The position numbers were made by a program, and so were the translations under genes. Of a DNA stretch of 60,765 nucleotides, positions 37,576-46,898 are shown piece after piece. Under the pieces are notes generated by a model. It ran no database searches, was not told the DNA's origin, and saw only the letters and a list, made by a program, of their open reading frames with translations. Origin of the DNA: an uncultured Spirochaeta sp. (GTDB taxonomy: Bacteria; Spirochaetota; Spirochaetia; DSM-27196; Alkalispirochaetaceae); assembly GCA_913030605.1 (NCBI GenBank), contig CAJWEZ010000023.1, forward strand, positions 1-60,765, read 5' to 3'. Each line of letters starts with the position of its first letter. The first letter of the stretch is position 1.

Positions 37576-37581
37576 TATAAT
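37576..37581 (+). promoter_or_regulatory. -10 box for the LysM-M23 gene, overlapping a leftward -10
   Basis: A perfect TATAAT on the plus strand, 31 nt before the M23 gene start; no convincing -35 is seen 16-18 nt upstream. The complementary strand offers TATTAT (37582-37577) for the signal peptidase operon. Divergent transcription from this 38-nt gap is likely. Confidence 0.45.
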
Positions 37582-37612
37582 ATGCTCCATTTTTCTTGTC
37601 GATACTGGTACC

Positions 37613-38863
37613 ATGGTCAGCGTGATCGAGCACCAGAAGGTTGAACGTCGGAAACGGGTGAAGCGCAAGCTGGATACAACAGGATCGACCACGCACACGG
37701 TGGCACCACCGCGCCGCCGGCCACGGAGGGCCGTGGTCGCAACGCCGGGCGAAACGGTCGGCGGAGTCGGCTCCTCCTCCCGGCGGTCGTGGCGTGGAAT
37801 GGGGCGTCGGGGAGGCAGTGCCGTTCTCTCCGGGGTACGCCGGAGTGCAACGGCTCTCGCGTCGGGAGCCACCCGGTTGGTGGCGGCGGGACGATCCAGT
37901 GTGAGAGCGCTCGATCAGCGGGACGCGCCGCTGCTTGCGGCGGCGCTGGGGTTTGCAGTGATGGCCAACATGCTGCTGCTGTCGTTCGATGCCGACCGGA
38001 TTCTCCTCTCCGGAGCCGTCTCCGGGATTACGCTTCCGCAGGAGCAGGAGCTGGTGGCACGTTCGTCCCTGGCGCCGCAGCGGGACGACTTCGCGGTGAT
38101 CGGAGAGGTCGCCGGCGTGGATCCGGAACGGTTTGCGCGGCTGGAGGTCTCGTCCTATGAGGTTCAGCCGGGGGACACGCTGGGCGAAATCGCCGGCCGC
38201 TACGACCTGACGATGGACACGCTGATCAGCTTCAACCAGATAGAGGACGTCCGCCGGATCCAGGTGGGGGAGACGTTCCGGATACCCAACCGGGACGGGC
38301 TGCTGTACACGGTCAAACGCGGCGACACGGTGGCGTCGATCGCCGCCGACAACGACACGACGGTAAACAGCATCCTGGATGCCAACGACCTGCGGAGCCA
38401 GGAAATCACGGAGGGCCAGGTCCTCTTCGTTCCGGGGGCGCGGCTCAACCAGACGGAGCTGCGGATCATTCTCGGCGAGCTGTTCGCCTGGCCCACCAAC
38501 GGGACCTACACCAGCGGATTCGGGATGCGCGAGGATCCGTTTACGGGGCTTCGACGGTCTCACAACGGGATCGATCTTGCCAACCGCGTGGGGACTCCGG
38601 TCCGGGCTGCGGCGTCGGGACGCGTGGTGCACGTTGAGAGTCAGATCGGTAACTACGGGCGGTTCGTGATCGTGCGCCACCCGGACGGGTTCCAGACGCT
38701 CTACGCGCACCTCAACGATTTCTCGGTTCGACCGGGGCAGTACGTGGATCGTGGGCAGCGTCTGGGGGTGATGGGAAACACCGGTCGCAGTACCGGGCCC
38801 CATCTGCATTTCTCAGTGATTCGCAACGGGACATTTGTGAACCCGTTGCGTTACCTCAACTAA
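37613..38863 (+). CDS. LysM-M23 peptidoglycan endopeptidase, membrane anchored
   Basis: 416 residues. A long basic N-terminal cytoplasmic region (residues 1-110) precedes one transmembrane helix (LLAAALGFAVMANMLLLSF), two LysM domains (about residues 182-225 and 232-276) and an M23 domain with HNGID (317-321) and HLHF (397-400), the zinc ligands of active enzymes. It likely trims peptidoglycan during growth or flagellar insertion. A homologous M23 protein lies beside lepB in Borrelia (BB0262 as I recall). It has no clear Shine-Dalgarno sequence. Confidence 0.92.
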   Translation: MVSVIEHQKVERRKRVKRKLDTTGSTTHTVAPPRRRPRRAVVATPGETVGGVGSSSRRSWRGMGRRGGSAVLSGVRRSATALASGATRLVAAGRSSVRALDQRDAPLLAAALGFAVMANMLLLSFDADRILLSGAVSGITLPQEQELVARSSLAPQRDDFAVIGEVAGVDPERFARLEVSSYEVQPGDTLGEIAGRYDLTMDTLISFNQIEDVRRIQVGETFRIPNRDGLLYTVKRGDTVASIAADNDTTVNSILDANDLRSQEITEGQVLFVPGARLNQTELRIILGELFAWPTNGTYTSGFGMREDPFTGLRRSHNGIDLANRVGTPVRAAASGRVVHVESQIGNYGRFVIVRHPDGFQTLYAHLNDFSVRPGQYVDRGQRLGVMGNTGRSTGPHLHFSVIRNGTFVNPLRYLN

Positions 38864-38882
38864 TCTGATAAAGGTGGTGAAC

Positions 38883-38957
38883 ATGCGCAGATTAGTCATT
38901 ACGCTGGTCATCCTGCTGGCTGTATTCTCATTCATCAACGCTTACACTCCGGTGTAA
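38883..38957 (+). CDS. Candidate 24-residue membrane peptide
   Basis: An ORF of 24 codons, 19 nt after the M23 gene, with AAGGTGGTG (38871-38879) at good distance before the ATG. The peptide is a basic start (MRR) plus one hydrophobic helix ([15 protein letters not shown]) and a short tail NAYTPV. Its last codons lie in the terminator hairpin, which also encodes the end of SecA on the other strand. It could be a small membrane protein or a translated leader-like ORF; conservation would decide. Confidence 0.5.
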   Translation: MRRLVITLVILLAVFSFINAYTPV

Positions 38958-38967
38958 GCGTTTTTTT
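38937..38967 (+). terminator. Intrinsic terminator between M23/small ORF and secA
   Basis: A perfect 11-bp stem (38937-38947 with 38952-38962), loop TCCG, followed by a T-run to 38967. It terminates rightward transcription. The stem is also coding: on the plus strand it encodes NAYT-P-V-stop of the small ORF, and on the minus strand NAYT-G-V-stop of SecA. On the minus strand no T-run follows, so secA termination must rely on something else. Confidence 0.9.
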
Positions 38968-41725
38968 GTTTCCCGTGGCAGTGCTTGTACTTCTTGCCGC
39001 TGCCACAGGGGCACGGATCGTTCCGACCGACCTTCGGGACCGAACGCTTGACCTGCATCTGCTGCGGCTGGCTGCCGGCGGCCCCGCCGCCCCGTGCCGC
39101 CGTCGCGGTGGCGGCGGCCGCGCCGCCCCCACCTCCGGCACCGAGGAGGCTCATGTCCCGGTGCTGAGCGGTGCCCTGTGAGGCGCCGGCCACCGGTTTC
39201 CGTTCTTCCATCCCCTGTGCCTTGATCGCGAACATTCGCTTGGCGATGCTCACGCGAATGCCGGCGAGGAGTTCGTCGAACATCCGGAAGCCCTCGAGTT
39301 TGTATTCGAGCAGGGGGTTGCGTTGCGCGTAGCCGCGGAGGTACACCGCCTCCCGCAGTTCCTCCAGTTGCTCGAGGTGATCCTGCCAGCGCTGGTCCAC
39401 GGTCCGCAGGTACTCGATGCGGATAATGAAGTTGAAGCGCTCGCGGCCGACGATCTCGACCTTCTGCGCCATTTCCTGCGACATTTCCGCCAGAATCTCG
39501 TCCCGGAGCTGTTCGGGACCGAACTCCAGGTACGCCGTGAGGTCCCGAGTCGGGAAATAGAGCAGCTGGTCCTGCAGATGATCGAACAGCTGCTGCAGCT
39601 GCGCCTCGGAGAACGCCTTGGTGCTCTCGGCCTCGTCGAGCGCCTCGTCCAGCACATCGGTGGCGGTTGCAATGACCCGGTCAACGAGATTGCTGTCTGC
39701 CATGATCGCGTCGCGCTGCTCGTAGATCACCTTCCGCTGCTCGTTTACGACATCGTCGTACTCGAGCAGGTGTTTTCGGATATCGAAGTTCCGTTCCTCG
39801 ACCTTGTTTTGGGCGCGCTCGATCGATTTGTTGATCAGGGAGTGGTTGAGCGGCTCACCGGGCTCGAGGCCCCGCTCCATGATGCTCTTGAGGTTGAACC
39901 GACCGCCACCGAACAGGCGCATCAGGTCGTCGTCCATGGAGAGGAAGAATCGAGATTCGCCCGGGTCGCCCTGACGCCCACTTCGACCCCGGAGCTGGTT
40001 GTCGATACGTCGTGACTCGTGGCGTTCCGTTCCCAGAACGTACAGCCCTCCCAGGCGGCGAACCTCCTCGTAGTCTTCGCGCCACTTCTCGCGCTCTACG
40101 CGTACCGCTTCGAGGTACTCCTCTTGCGAGGCATCCTCTTCCAGCGCCCGCCGGGCGCGAAACTCCGGGTTGCCGCCGAGTTTGATGTCGGTACCGCGGC
40201 CCGCCATATTGGTGGCGATCGTGACGGATCCTTTTGCCCCGGCCTCGGCGATGATGAGCGCCTCCCGGGCGTGGTTCTTGGCGTTGAGGACCTCGTGGCG
40301 GACCCCGCGTTTCCGCAGGAGCTCCGAGAGCTTTTCCGAGTGTTCGATCGAGATCGTGCCCACGAGAACGGGTTGTCCCTTCTCGTGGAGACGGGCGATC
40401 TCGTCGCAGATCGCCTGGTACTTGTCCTTTTCCGAGATGTAGATCACGTCGTCCTGGTCCAGCCGGGCGACCGGCCGGTTGGTGGGAATGACCACCACGT
40501 CGAGGCCGTAGATCTTGCCGAACTCCTTGGCCTCAGTTTCCGCCGTACCCGTCATGCCGGAGATCTTGTCGTACATCCGGAAGAAATTCTGAAACGTCAC
40601 GGTGGCGAGGGTGCGGTTGCGGGCCGCCACCCGGATCCCCTCTTTGGCTTCGATCGCCTGATGGAGTCCTTCGGAGTAGCGTCTGCCGTGCAGAATACGC
40701 CCGGTGAACTCGTCGACGATCTCGACCTTTCCGTCCTTCACCACGTACTGCTGGTCCTTCAGGAAGAGGCGGTGCGCGCGCAGTGCCTGCGTCGCGTAGT
40801 GAATGTACTCGAAGTTCTCCTGATCGAAGACGCTTCCGGAGATGATGCGCCGTCCGCGGAGCAGCTCCTCAAGGTGATTGAGGCCCTGGTCCGTAAAGCT
40901 GATCTTCTTGCCCTTCTCGTCGACCTTGTAGTCGCCGTCGGGTTCCTCAGGATAGTCGCCGGTCTCCGGATCCTTGGCGGCCTCCTCCAGATCCAGAACC
41001 ACACGGTTGACCTCGCGGTACTTTCCGGTGTCGTCCTGCGTCTGGCCGCTGATGATCAGCGGCGTGCGCGCCTCGTCGATGAGGATCGAGTCGATCTCGT
41101 CGATGATGCAGTAGTGGTGACCGCGCTGTACCTTTCCGCTGAGGTCGTAGCGCATGTTGTCGCGGAGGTAGTCGAACCCGAACTCGTTGTTCGTTCCGTA
41201 GGTGATGTCCTGGCGGTACGCGTCCTTCCGCGCCTCGTTGTCCATCGTGGATACGATGTAGCCGACGGTGACGCCGAGGTAGGCGAAGACCGGGCCCATC
41301 CACCCCGCGTCGCGTTCGGCAAGGTAGTCGTTGACGGTGACAACGTGGAGGCCCTGCCCGGCGAGGGCGTTGAGATAGGCGGCGGCAACCGAGGAGAGTG
41401 TCTTTCCCTCACCGGTTTTCATTTCCATGATCTTCCCCTGGTGCAGTACGATCGCACCAAGCAGCTGGACGTCGTAGGGCCGCTCGCCGAGAACCCGTCG
41501 CGCAGCCTCGCGGGCAAGCGCGAACGCTTCCGGAAGGAGCTCGTCGAGTTGGGCACCCTTCGGCGCGGTCGCTTTCCACGCGCGGGTCTGGTCCTGCATC
41601 TGCTGTTGAGACAGGCCCTGGGCCCACGACTCCTTCGCGTTGATTTCGTGGAGGATGGGAAGAAGATGTTTCAGATCTGCATCGGATTTGGAGCCGAACA
41701 CTCCCTGGATGAGACGCTCGAGCAT
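38942..41725 (-). CDS. secA: Preprotein translocase ATPase SecA
   Basis: Motor of the Sec pathway, 927 residues. Walker A MKTGEGKT is at residues 102-109; [47 protein letters not shown] and NMAGRGTDI are present. A Gly/Ala-rich linker precedes the C-terminal zinc-binding, SecB-type tail [17 protein letters not shown]. The promoter-like TATACT lies 10 nt before the ATG; GGAGG is 16 nt away, further than usual. Confidence 0.97.
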   Translation of the reverse strand: MLERLIQGVFGSKSDADLKHLLPILHEINAKESWAQGLSQQQMQDQTRAWKATAPKGAQLDELLPEAFALAREAARRVLGERPYDVQLLGAIVLHQGKIMEMKTGEGKTLSSVAAAYLNALAGQGLHVVTVNDYLAERDAGWMGPVFAYLGVTVGYIVSTMDNEARKDAYRQDITYGTNNEFGFDYLRDNMRYDLSGKVQRGHHYCIIDEIDSILIDEARTPLIISGQTQDDTGKYREVNRVVLDLEEAAKDPETGDYPEEPDGDYKVDEKGKKISFTDQGLNHLEELLRGRRIISGSVFDQENFEYIHYATQALRAHRLFLKDQQYVVKDGKVEIVDEFTGRILHGRRYSEGLHQAIEAKEGIRVAARNRTLATVTFQNFFRMYDKISGMTGTAETEAKEFGKIYGLDVVVIPTNRPVARLDQDDVIYISEKDKYQAICDEIARLHEKGQPVLVGTISIEHSEKLSELLRKRGVRHEVLNAKNHAREALIIAEAGAKGSVTIATNMAGRGTDIKLGGNPEFRARRALEEDASQEEYLEAVRVEREKWREDYEEVRRLGGLYVLGTERHESRRIDNQLRGRSGRQGDPGESRFFLSMDDDLMRLFGGGRFNLKSIMERGLEPGEPLNHSLINKSIERAQNKVEERNFDIRKHLLEYDDVVNEQRKVIYEQRDAIMADSNLVDRVIATATDVLDEALDEAESTKAFSEAQLQQLFDHLQDQLLYFPTRDLTAYLEFGPEQLRDEILAEMSQEMAQKVEIVGRERFNFIIRIEYLRTVDQRWQDHLEQLEELREAVYLRGYAQRNPLLEYKLEGFRMFDELLAGIRVSIAKRMFAIKAQGMEERKPVAGASQGTAQHRDMSLLGAGGGGGAAAATATAARGGGAAGSQPQQMQVKRSVPKVGRNDPCPCGSGKKYKHCHGKQKNAYTGV

Positions 41726-41735
41726 ATCGAGCTAG

Positions 41736-41762
41736 AGTATACCTCCGGTCGGTGAGGGTCAA
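41736..41762 (-). promoter_or_regulatory. secA promoter
   Basis: On the minus strand, TTGACC (complement of 41757-41762) and TATACT (complement of 41736-41741) are separated by 15 nt. The predicted start of transcription falls about 3 nt before the secA ATG, giving a nearly leaderless message. The short spacing lowers confidence. Confidence 0.45.
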
Positions 41763-41763
41763 G

Positions 41764-41793
41764 TTGACAGGGGGAAGGGCCGGTGGATACTAT
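41764..41793 (+). promoter_or_regulatory. Promoter of the lipoprotein-nnr operon
   Basis: Consensus TTGACA (41764-41769), 18-nt spacer and TACTAT (41788-41793). The expected transcript start is at about 41800, two bases before the GTG start at 41802, with no Shine-Dalgarno. It is back to back with the secA promoter. Confidence 0.6.
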
Positions 41794-41801
41794 CGCCGAC
41801 A

Positions 41802-43076
41802 GTGGCATACCGACCGCGCCCCACCATCCACCTCAATCCGAATCACCGCCGCCGCCGTGCCCGGGTGCGGGCCGCGGTACTCGCCCTCCTGATCGCCACC
41901 GCGCTCCTCGGGCTCGCCGGATGCGACACGCGACAGCCGTCGGTTCTTGAACGGGAGGACCTCTTCCAGTTGGAGCTCGGGCGCCTCGAGGACCAGCTCG
42001 ATATCATCAGTCGCGACGGACTGATGCCGCGGGCGGAAACCTCTGTCGCCATGCGCGACGGTCTGGTGTACATCGGCGATGGCGCCGCCAACAAGGTCAT
42101 GGAGTTCACGTCCTACGGAGACCTTGTCCGGCTGATCTACCACCCCGATCAGAACCCCTCTCCTGTTACGCTGGGGCAGGCGCAGAACGGCGCCTCCGAC
42201 GATCTCACCCGCGTCGCCACCGCGTACCGCTTCGGGCAGCTCGGGAACATCGCCGTTGATTCGCGGCGCTACGTGTACGCCGAGGATCGCCTTCCCCCGG
42301 AACGATCGGTGTTTGACGACCAGCTCGGGGTGCAACTGAACCGTATCGTCGTGCGTTTTGACGACGCCGGAAACGCCCTGGACTATCTCGGGCAGGAGGG
42401 CATCGGCGGAACGCCGTTTCCCTTCGTGGAGCGGCTGCTGGTCACGGTGCGCGACGAACTGGTGGTCATTACCAGCACGATGAACGCCAAGCTCGTGTAC
42501 GTGTACACCCCCGGCGGCGAACTGATCTATACGGTCCGGATCGGGCTGGACCGATTGCCGGTTCCCTCCGCCGACGACGATTCGATCGCCGTCCTCGAAG
42601 AGATCGTCGCGGGAGTGGACCAGTACCGCCTGTACCTCAAGATCTCCTACTACCGGACCGAGGTCGCGGAGGACACGGGTGAGGAGTTTGGGATCCGCTT
42701 CGACCACAGCAGGATCTACTGGCTCGATCTGGAAAGCGGCCGGTACGAGGGCTACGTGGAGTTGCCGCGAAGTACGGCGGGCGAAGAGGCGCTGCACTAC
42801 GAGCTTGTCGGAGTTGCCAGAGACGAACAGATATTCCTACTGGCACGCCAGGGGGTGGGCCAGACCCGTCTCATCATCATGAACCAGGACGGGCGAGTCC
42901 TCCGACGCCGCATACTCAACATCCCGGAGGTCGAACTGGTCCTGCGTCGATTTTCCCTGGCCCCGAACGGCGTCCTGACCGCGCTCCTCGGGTTCCCGGA
43001 CCGCGCGGACGTGGTCTGGTGGCGGTCCGACCGCCTCCTCCCGGAGGTGGCTGGAGGTGGCGATGGTTCACCGTGA
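41802..43076 (+). CDS. Putative lipoprotein, beta-propeller-like
   Basis: 424 residues from GTG 41802, probably leaderless. A basic n-region is followed by a hydrophobic helix and lipobox LLGLAGC (Cys at about residue 41), so it should be a lipoprotein. The mature part has repeated beta-type segments with aromatic turns (LVYIGDGAANKVMEFT, YVYAEDRL, LVYVYTPGGELIYTVRIG, RIYWLDLESGRYEGYVEL), suggesting a propeller fold. I do not recognise a specific function. It overlaps the NAD(P)HX repair gene by 14 nt. Confidence 0.78.
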   Translation: MAYRPRPTIHLNPNHRRRRARVRAAVLALLIATALLGLAGCDTRQPSVLEREDLFQLELGRLEDQLDIISRDGLMPRAETSVAMRDGLVYIGDGAANKVMEFTSYGDLVRLIYHPDQNPSPVTLGQAQNGASDDLTRVATAYRFGQLGNIAVDSRRYVYAEDRLPPERSVFDDQLGVQLNRIVVRFDDAGNALDYLGQEGIGGTPFPFVERLLVTVRDELVVITSTMNAKLVYVYTPGGELIYTVRIGLDRLPVPSADDDSIAVLEEIVAGVDQYRLYLKISYYRTEVAEDTGEEFGIRFDHSRIYWLDLESGRYEGYVELPRSTAGEEALHYELVGVARDEQIFLLARQGVGQTRLIIMNQDGRVLRRRILNIPEVELVLRRFSLAPNGVLTALLGFPDRADVVWWRSDRLLPEVAGGGDGSP

Positions 43077-44607
43077 TCGCGTCGTGACCGCCGCGGAGAT
43101 GGCGGAGATCGACGCCCGCGCGCAGTCGGTGTTCGGCATTCCGGCGGTGGTCCTGATGGAGAACGCAGGGCAGGCGGCGTGGCGCACGCTGCGCCGGCAT
43201 GCAGCCCCCGGTGAGGGGGCGATACCGGAGATCGTGTTTATCGCGGGGACCGGCAACAACGGCGGCGACGCGCTGGTCATGGCGCGACAGTGTCTGGTGG
43301 AGCGCGTCGCCGCCGTTACCGTGGTGACGCTGCGTCGCGAGCTTCGCGGTTCCGTTGCCGCGCAATGGGATATTCTCGAGCGACTCGGACTGCTGCGCGT
43401 CGTCTGGGACGATGACCCCGACGCGTGTCGCGTGGCGTGCGGTCGTGCCGACTGGATCGTGGACGGGATAACCGGAACGGGACTTCGCTCACCGCTGAGG
43501 AACGAACTGCGGCCGCTGTTGGACGCCGTGAACGGAGCCGAAGCGTCGGTCTGCGCGATCGATGTGCCGTCGGGATTGCGGGACGGCGCCGCGACCGGAG
43601 ACCCGATCGTGGCGGCGGATCTCACCATCGTGACCGGCTATCTGAAACGCGCACTGTTCGCACCGCGGTTTCGCCACCTGGCGGGGACGATCGAATGCGT
43701 CGATCCCGGCTTTCCTCCCTCCCTCGTAGAGGATGCCGCGATCGTCACCGGTGCGGTGCGGATGATGCCTGAGGTGACGGTGTCCCCGAGCCCGCCGAGA
43801 CGGGACGCCCACAAGGGGAACCGCGGTCGGGTCCTTGTGGTGGGTGGCGCGGACGATACCGCCGGTGCCCCCGTTCTGGCGGCGGCGGCGGCGCAGGCAA
43901 TGGGAGCCGGCATGGTTCGACTGGTGGCGCCGGCGGCGTCGCAGGCGGCGATGCTTGCCCGTGATCCTGCCGTCATGACCGGTGGACCGGATGCCGACGC
44001 CGCGGCGCTGTGCCGATGGGCTGACGCGGTCGTCATCGGTCCCGGGTGGCTGGATCTTGATGACGGTGCGCTGACCCGGTGGTTTCGGGAGGCAGAGGCC
44101 GCCGGTACCGCGGTGGTCATGGATGCCGCGGCGCTGCGCGTCCTCTCTCGAGGCGCCGACGCCTGGCGTTCGGTGCTGGGCGGGACGGTACCCACGGTGC
44201 TCACACCGCACGTCGGAGAGTGGGACGCCCTCGCCGAGGCGTGCGGAATCGATCGCGGCACCGACATATGGGAGGCGCTGACCGCGTTTCCGTCGCGTCC
44301 CGGGCTGTGGATTCTGGTCAAGTCGTCGGTGTCACTGCTGCGGACGGATTCCGGCGCGGTCGAAATTGTCGACGGCAGGGTCCCGGCACTCGCGACCGCC
44401 GGCAGCGGCGACGTTCTGGCCGGCGCGATCGGCGCCGCGCTGGCCCGTGCGCGTGCCGGCGCCGCCGCTGAAATCGCCTCCGCGCTTCGGTGGGCGGTGT
44501 CGAGGCACCTCGCCGCGGGGCGTCGTCTCGCGGCAACCGGGGGATCCGCAACGGCCCTGGTGGATGCGCTGCAGCGCGACGATCGTGGCGGGGCCGGCCG
44601 TGCCTGA
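43063..44607 (+). CDS. nnr: Bifunctional NAD(P)HX epimerase/dehydratase (YjeF family)
   Basis: Repairs hydrated NADH/NADPH. The N-terminal epimerase domain has GIPAVVLMENAG and GTGNNGGDALV, plus DGITGTGL and AIDVPSG; the C-terminal ADP-dependent dehydratase domain has HKGNRGRVLVVGG, LTPHVGEWDAL, LVKSSVS and TAGSGDVLAGAIGA. The 514-residue fused form is the common bacterial version. ATG 43063 is preferred over GTG 43057 because GGAGG (43053-43057) sits at the right distance. Confidence 0.94.
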   Translation: MVHRDRVVTAAEMAEIDARAQSVFGIPAVVLMENAGQAAWRTLRRHAAPGEGAIPEIVFIAGTGNNGGDALVMARQCLVERVAAVTVVTLRRELRGSVAAQWDILERLGLLRVVWDDDPDACRVACGRADWIVDGITGTGLRSPLRNELRPLLDAVNGAEASVCAIDVPSGLRDGAATGDPIVAADLTIVTGYLKRALFAPRFRHLAGTIECVDPGFPPSLVEDAAIVTGAVRMMPEVTVSPSPPRRDAHKGNRGRVLVVGGADDTAGAPVLAAAAAQAMGAGMVRLVAPAASQAAMLARDPAVMTGGPDADAAALCRWADAVVIGPGWLDLDDGALTRWFREAEAAGTAVVMDAAALRVLSRGADAWRSVLGGTVPTVLTPHVGEWDALAEACGIDRGTDIWEALTAFPSRPGLWILVKSSVSLLRTDSGAVEIVDGRVPALATAGSGDVLAGAIGAALARARAGAAAEIASALRWAVSRHLAAGRRLAATGGSATALVDALQRDDRGGAGRA

Positions 44608-45172
44608 CGACGATCGCCGCCACCATCCCGAACCGTCCGGGCCGACCCCGTGGCGCGGCACGGACGAGGGAACCGTGTTCCACTACGACCGCGCCGAGCG
44701 GGAGGCGGGCCGGTCGCACGCGTGGGAACCACCCCGCGGTGGCTTTTTCCGGCGGAACAAGGGACTCACGCTTACGATCATCGACGTCGCGATCGTCCTG
44801 CTCCTGTTCGCAATTGTAACGTTCGTGATCGGTCCGCTTCGGTCCCGTGGCAGGATCGACCCCTATCGCCTCGCCGCGGAGGCGGTCGTGTTTGACGGGC
44901 AGGTGCTCATCGCGGTGACCGTCACGGACCCCGACGCCGGGCGTCACGAGGTTCCGCCGGCGGACTCGGTGGTGACGATCTCCGTCGCAGACCAGGAGGC
45001 TGCGGACCTGGTGCCCACCGTCAGTCCTACCCGTACGGTCCGCCTGCGGGCGGCGCTGGAGGATATCCGGCCGGCGATCCGGGATGATGAGGTGGTGATA
45101 ACGGTCCGGATCGGTGACGAAGAGGATACGCTCCGGGCAAAGCCGGAGGGCGAGGCGTTGCCGGCGCCGTAG
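44600..45172 (+). CDS. Single-pass membrane protein of unknown function
   Basis: 190 residues if started at GTG 44600 (8-nt overlap with nnr); another GTG at 44585 is possible. A hydrophilic, charged N-terminus is followed by a transmembrane helix (LTIIDVAIVLLLFAIVTFVI, about residues 57-76) and an extracytoplasmic beta-rich domain with repeated motif types (LIAVTVTDP, VVTISVADQ, VVITVRIGDE). The layout resembles DUF4330 proteins, but I am not certain. Confidence 0.7.
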   Translation: MPDDDRRHHPEPSGPTPWRGTDEGTVFHYDRAEREAGRSHAWEPPRGGFFRRNKGLTLTIIDVAIVLLLFAIVTFVIGPLRSRGRIDPYRLAAEAVVFDGQVLIAVTVTDPDAGRHEVPPADSVVTISVADQEAADLVPTVSPTRTVRLRAALEDIRPAIRDDEVVITVRIGDEEDTLRAKPEGEALPAP

Positions 45173-45180
45173 TGCCGACG

Positions 45181-45209
45181 TTGACCCACAGGGCCATTGG
45201 GGCTACCTT
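45181..45209 (+). promoter_or_regulatory. Promoter with -10 six nt before a start codon
   Basis: TTGACC (45181-45186), a 17-nt spacer and TACCTT (45204-45209), then six bases and the ATG at 45216. There is no Shine-Dalgarno, so the transcript would start at or beside the ATG. Confidence 0.5.
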
Positions 45210-45215
45210 TACACT

Positions 45216-45629
45216 ATGTACCAGATCTATTTCCTCTCCATCCTGACCAACATTCTGGCGGGCATAGCCCTCGGATTCGACCGGATGGATGAGCGGCTTC
45301 GACTGCGCTCCGTCTTCAACCCGGAACTGTTTCAGAACCCCGGGTTCCGGCTCGCAATCGGACTGATCGCCTTCGTGGTCGGCTTTCTGAAGCTGCTGTC
45401 GGTCAGTCCCGGTGACGTGGCGGTCGTGGGAGACCTGGTTCCGGCGTTGACCGGTATGCTGTCCGGGTTTGCCCTGGCGTTCCAGTACTATCAGGAACGC
45501 GTCACCACCGAGAGCGGCACGGTCGCATCGCTGGACCGCATCTTCGGACGCCACAGCTCGACCCTGGGCATGGTGGCCCTGATCGCGGGCGTCGTGCACT
45601 TCTTCCTCAACCGCGTGCTCTTTCTGTAG
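45216..45629 (+). CDS. Four-helix integral membrane protein, unknown function
   Basis: 137 residues with about four transmembrane helices (IYFLSILTNILAGIALGF, LAIGLIAFVVGFLKLLSV, a third around VPALTGMLSGFALAF, and MVALIAGVVHFFLNRVLFL). No cytoplasmic domain or known signature. ATG 45216 is used because it fits the hydrophobic start and lies just after a promoter; the in-frame extension upstream would run into the previous gene. Confidence 0.75.
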   Translation: MYQIYFLSILTNILAGIALGFDRMDERLRLRSVFNPELFQNPGFRLAIGLIAFVVGFLKLLSVSPGDVAVVGDLVPALTGMLSGFALAFQYYQERVTTESGTVASLDRIFGRHSSTLGMVALIAGVVHFFLNRVLFL

Positions 45630-45638
45630 CCCCGCGCC

Positions 45639-46040
45639 GTGCTGTACCGCGAAGGCCGTCTGGTCACGACCGCCGGCGTCGCCGTGGAAAACGGACGGTA
45701 CTTCCTGGCGCAACGAAAACCGGGTGGCGCGCTGTCCGGGCGGTGGGAGTTTCCCGGTGGAAAGTGCGATCAGGACGACGGGAGCGAACCGCGCTGTCTC
45801 GTCCGTGAATTCCGCGAAGAGTTCGCCGTGGACATCTCCGTTCACGGGGAGATCGGCGCGGTCCCCTTCGAACACGGCGCGGTTGAGTTAATGCTCGTCG
45901 CGTACGGCATTTCTTTTCACACTCCGCCGACACGCCTCATCGAACACGTAGACTCCGGATGGTTTTCGCCGGAGGAGATGGTCGCCCTGGACCTTGCTGA
46001 ATCCGACCGGCGGCTGATCGAACGCGTTATTCTGGGCTGA
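45639..46040 (+). CDS. Nudix hydrolase, MutT-like, with altered Nudix box
   Basis: 133 residues from GTG 45639. It has the MutT-type core (VENGRYFLAQRKPGGALSGR, WEFPGGK) and the catalytic helix REFREEF. The Nudix box deviates from Gx5Ex7REUxEExGU: the spacing from Gly to Arg-Glu is one residue longer, Asp replaces the first Glu, and Ala replaces the final Gly. Metal ligands in REFREE are kept, so hydrolysis of a nucleotide diphosphate is still plausible. No Shine-Dalgarno is seen; it follows the membrane protein by 9 nt. Confidence 0.83.
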   Translation: MLYREGRLVTTAGVAVENGRYFLAQRKPGGALSGRWEFPGGKCDQDDGSEPRCLVREFREEFAVDISVHGEIGAVPFEHGAVELMLVAYGISFHTPPTRLIEHVDSGWFSPEEMVALDLAESDRRLIERVILG

Positions 46041-46046
46041 CAGCGC

Positions 46047-46808
46047 ATGCCGGTTCCCGATATCGAATTCGCCGTCGGAGTTCACGGTGTTGAAACGTCG
46101 CTGGGGCCGGTATACGCCGGTCTTACCCGGCGCGGTGAGGGCGGGGGACACCCCGCAGGCGCCTCATTCTGGCCGGCGGGAACGCACGCCGAACGGGATG
46201 TCGACCTGACCAGGCGTGTGCTGGCCCACACCCTGCACCGGCACGTCTCCGACTTTCGTCTTCTGAAACAGGTTCACGGTACCCGCGTGGTTCGTCGCGA
46301 GGCCGTTCCCGACACGATCCCTGCTGCCGACGCCCACTTCACTGCAGTCAGCGGCCCCGTTCTGGTGGTGAACGTCGCCGACTGCTGCCCGGTGATCGTC
46401 GTGTCCCCGGACGCAGCGCTCGTCGGGATCGCCCACTCCGGCTGGCGCGGCACCGCCGCCGGGGTCGTGCCTGCCCTCGTTGCGGCGATGACCGACGCCG
46501 GTGCCGACCCCGCTACGATGCGGGCGTGGATCGGCCCCTGCGCCGACGGCGACGCCTACGAGGTCGGCGCCGATGTCGCCGCACGGTTTTCGCGGTGGTC
46601 CAAGGCCGTAGCGCCGCACCCGCAGGATGATACCAAGCGGCTCCTGGATGTCGGTACCGCGGTGGCAGCACAGCTGCGCGCGGCGGGGATCGCCGACACG
46701 GCCGTTCGCCGCAGCTCCGGTGGCACGATTACGGACCGGCGATACCATTCCCATCGTCGCAGCCACTTTGCCGCCGGTCGCATGGCCGCATTTGTGACGA
46801 TCGGGTGA
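46047..46808 (+). CDS. pgeF: PgeF/YfiH family purine nucleoside phosphorylase-like protein (DUF152)
   Basis: 253 residues of the YfiH family, whose members act on purine nucleosides and help remove mis-edited peptidoglycan precursors. Conserved zinc and catalytic motifs are visible: LKQVHGTRV, VNVADCCPVIV, GIAHSGWRGTAAGV and AWIGPCADGDAYEV. The start ATG 46047 lies 6 nt after the Nudix stop. Length is typical. Confidence 0.9.
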   Translation: MPVPDIEFAVGVHGVETSLGPVYAGLTRRGEGGGHPAGASFWPAGTHAERDVDLTRRVLAHTLHRHVSDFRLLKQVHGTRVVRREAVPDTIPAADAHFTAVSGPVLVVNVADCCPVIVVSPDAALVGIAHSGWRGTAAGVVPALVAAMTDAGADPATMRAWIGPCADGDAYEVGADVAARFSRWSKAVAPHPQDDTKRLLDVGTAVAAQLRAAGIADTAVRRSSGGTITDRRYHSHRRSHFAAGRMAAFVTIG

Positions 46809-46822
46809 TCCCGTACCGGCGG

Positions 46823-46850
46823 TTGGACGGTCACGGTGCTTCGTTACTAC
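46823..46850 (+). promoter_or_regulatory. Promoter of the nitroreductase gene
   Basis: TTGGAC (46823-46828), 16-nt spacer and TACTAC (46845-46850) in the 90-nt gap before the gene. A 42-nt leader with AAAAGGAG (46884-46891) follows, so this gene has a conventional ribosome binding site. Confidence 0.45.
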
Positions 46851-46898
46851 CTTTTGCACATCAACTGAAGAGATTCACTCAACAAAAGGAGTTTCACA

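Noticed and set aside
40019..41755. 578-codon plus-strand frame opposite secA
   Set aside because: Antisense to secA, Leu/Val/Asp-biased, no start signal and no recognisable domain.
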